This document shows positions 53,123-53,147 of a stretch of DNA of 53,147 nucleotides, piece after piece (the stretch's first letter is position 1; every line of letters starts with the position of its first letter). Source of the DNA: an uncultured Oscillospiraceae bacterium (GTDB taxonomy: Bacteria; Bacillota; Clostridia; Oscillospirales; Ruminococcaceae). Position numbers and translations under genes: made by a program. The DNA is taken from assembly GCA_934481355.1 (NCBI GenBank), contig CAKSPH010000017.1:1-53147 (forward strand), read 5' to 3'. The notes under the pieces were generated by a model. It had not been told where the DNA came from. It saw nothing but the letters and a program-made list of their open reading frames with translations, and did no database searches.

Positions 53123-53147
53123 TATAATAAAAAAGGGTGATAAAAAT
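53123..53147 (+). promoter_or_regulatory. -10 box and ribosome-binding site of a gene starting beyond the window
   Basis: TATAAT at 53123-53128 is followed by AAGGGTGAT and ends in AAAAT, so a start codon is probably at or just past the last base. No good -35 is seen. Confidence 0.5.

Overview
The window looks like a chromosomal segment of an anaerobic, spore-forming Clostridia bacterium, most likely Ruminococcus-like (Oscillospiraceae). The evidence is an electron-bifurcating [FeFe] hydrogenase operon, a YunB-type sporulation gene, a GH5_8 mannanase lipoprotein, a Cthe_2159-like beta-helix lipoprotein, a lysine riboswitch on an asd-dapA-dapB operon, and DUF951, LrgAB and VTC/DUF4956 genes. 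The assignment is by family content only. Almost everything is ordinary, moderately GC-rich chromosome, except the first ~3.07 kb, which is strongly AT-rich.

Layout. (1) 1-3070: AT-rich island with a tyrosine recombinase, a serine resolvase and an unrecognised ~301-residue protein. Its inner edge cuts asnB short. Beside the tyrosine recombinase, two 32-bp inverted repeats (20-51 and 211-242) bracket a consensus TTGACA-N17-TATAAT promoter, the architecture of a phase-variable invertible promoter. (2) 4.5-7.3 kb: GntR regulator, ABC ATPase and two permeases. (3) 7.3-17.4 kb: glmS, a cell-wall amidase, a GHL10 lipoprotein, a GH5_8 mannanase and ligA-yunB. (4) 18.1-18.55 kb: three tandem hairpin units whose 18-bp stems differ in sequence but stay complementary. 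(5) 18.55-23.5 kb: DUF951-prfA-tsaC-coaE-lytic transglycosylase-M18 peptidase. (6) 23.6-27.6 kb: hydCBA. (7) 27.9-33.4 kb: Rrf2 regulator-nadA-mnmA, then D,D-carboxypeptidase-rlmH-epimerase. (8) 33.5-43 kb: metallophosphoesterase and PC4-like protein, MCP, lipoprotein, mntP, lrgAB, CorA, GGDEF/EAL protein. (9) 43.2-47.9 kb: asd-dapA-dapB-ACT-mscS under a lysine riboswitch. (10) 48-53 kb: queA, then a VTC / DUF4956 / beta-helix lipoprotein cluster. The window ends at a probable promoter and ribosome-binding site of a further gene.

From 38.4 to 49.4 kb runs a family of short non-coding elements with terminal inverted repeats built on CCTCTAAAAACC: full copies at 39641-39886 and 49193-49407, fragments at 38488-38542 and 43138-43240, and a relative at 47506-47664. 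They sit just beyond stop codons or beside terminators. One has landed between the lysine riboswitch terminator and asd, and one carries a second palindromic element inside it.

Functionally the window combines cell-wall supply and remodelling (glmS, amidase, lytic transglycosylase, carboxypeptidase, diaminopimelate pathway), hydrogen and redox metabolism (HydABC), translation and tRNA modification (prfA, tsaC, mnmA, queA, rlmH), ion and stress channels (MntP, CorA, MscS, LrgAB), signalling (MCP, EAL) and plant-polysaccharide use (mannanase).
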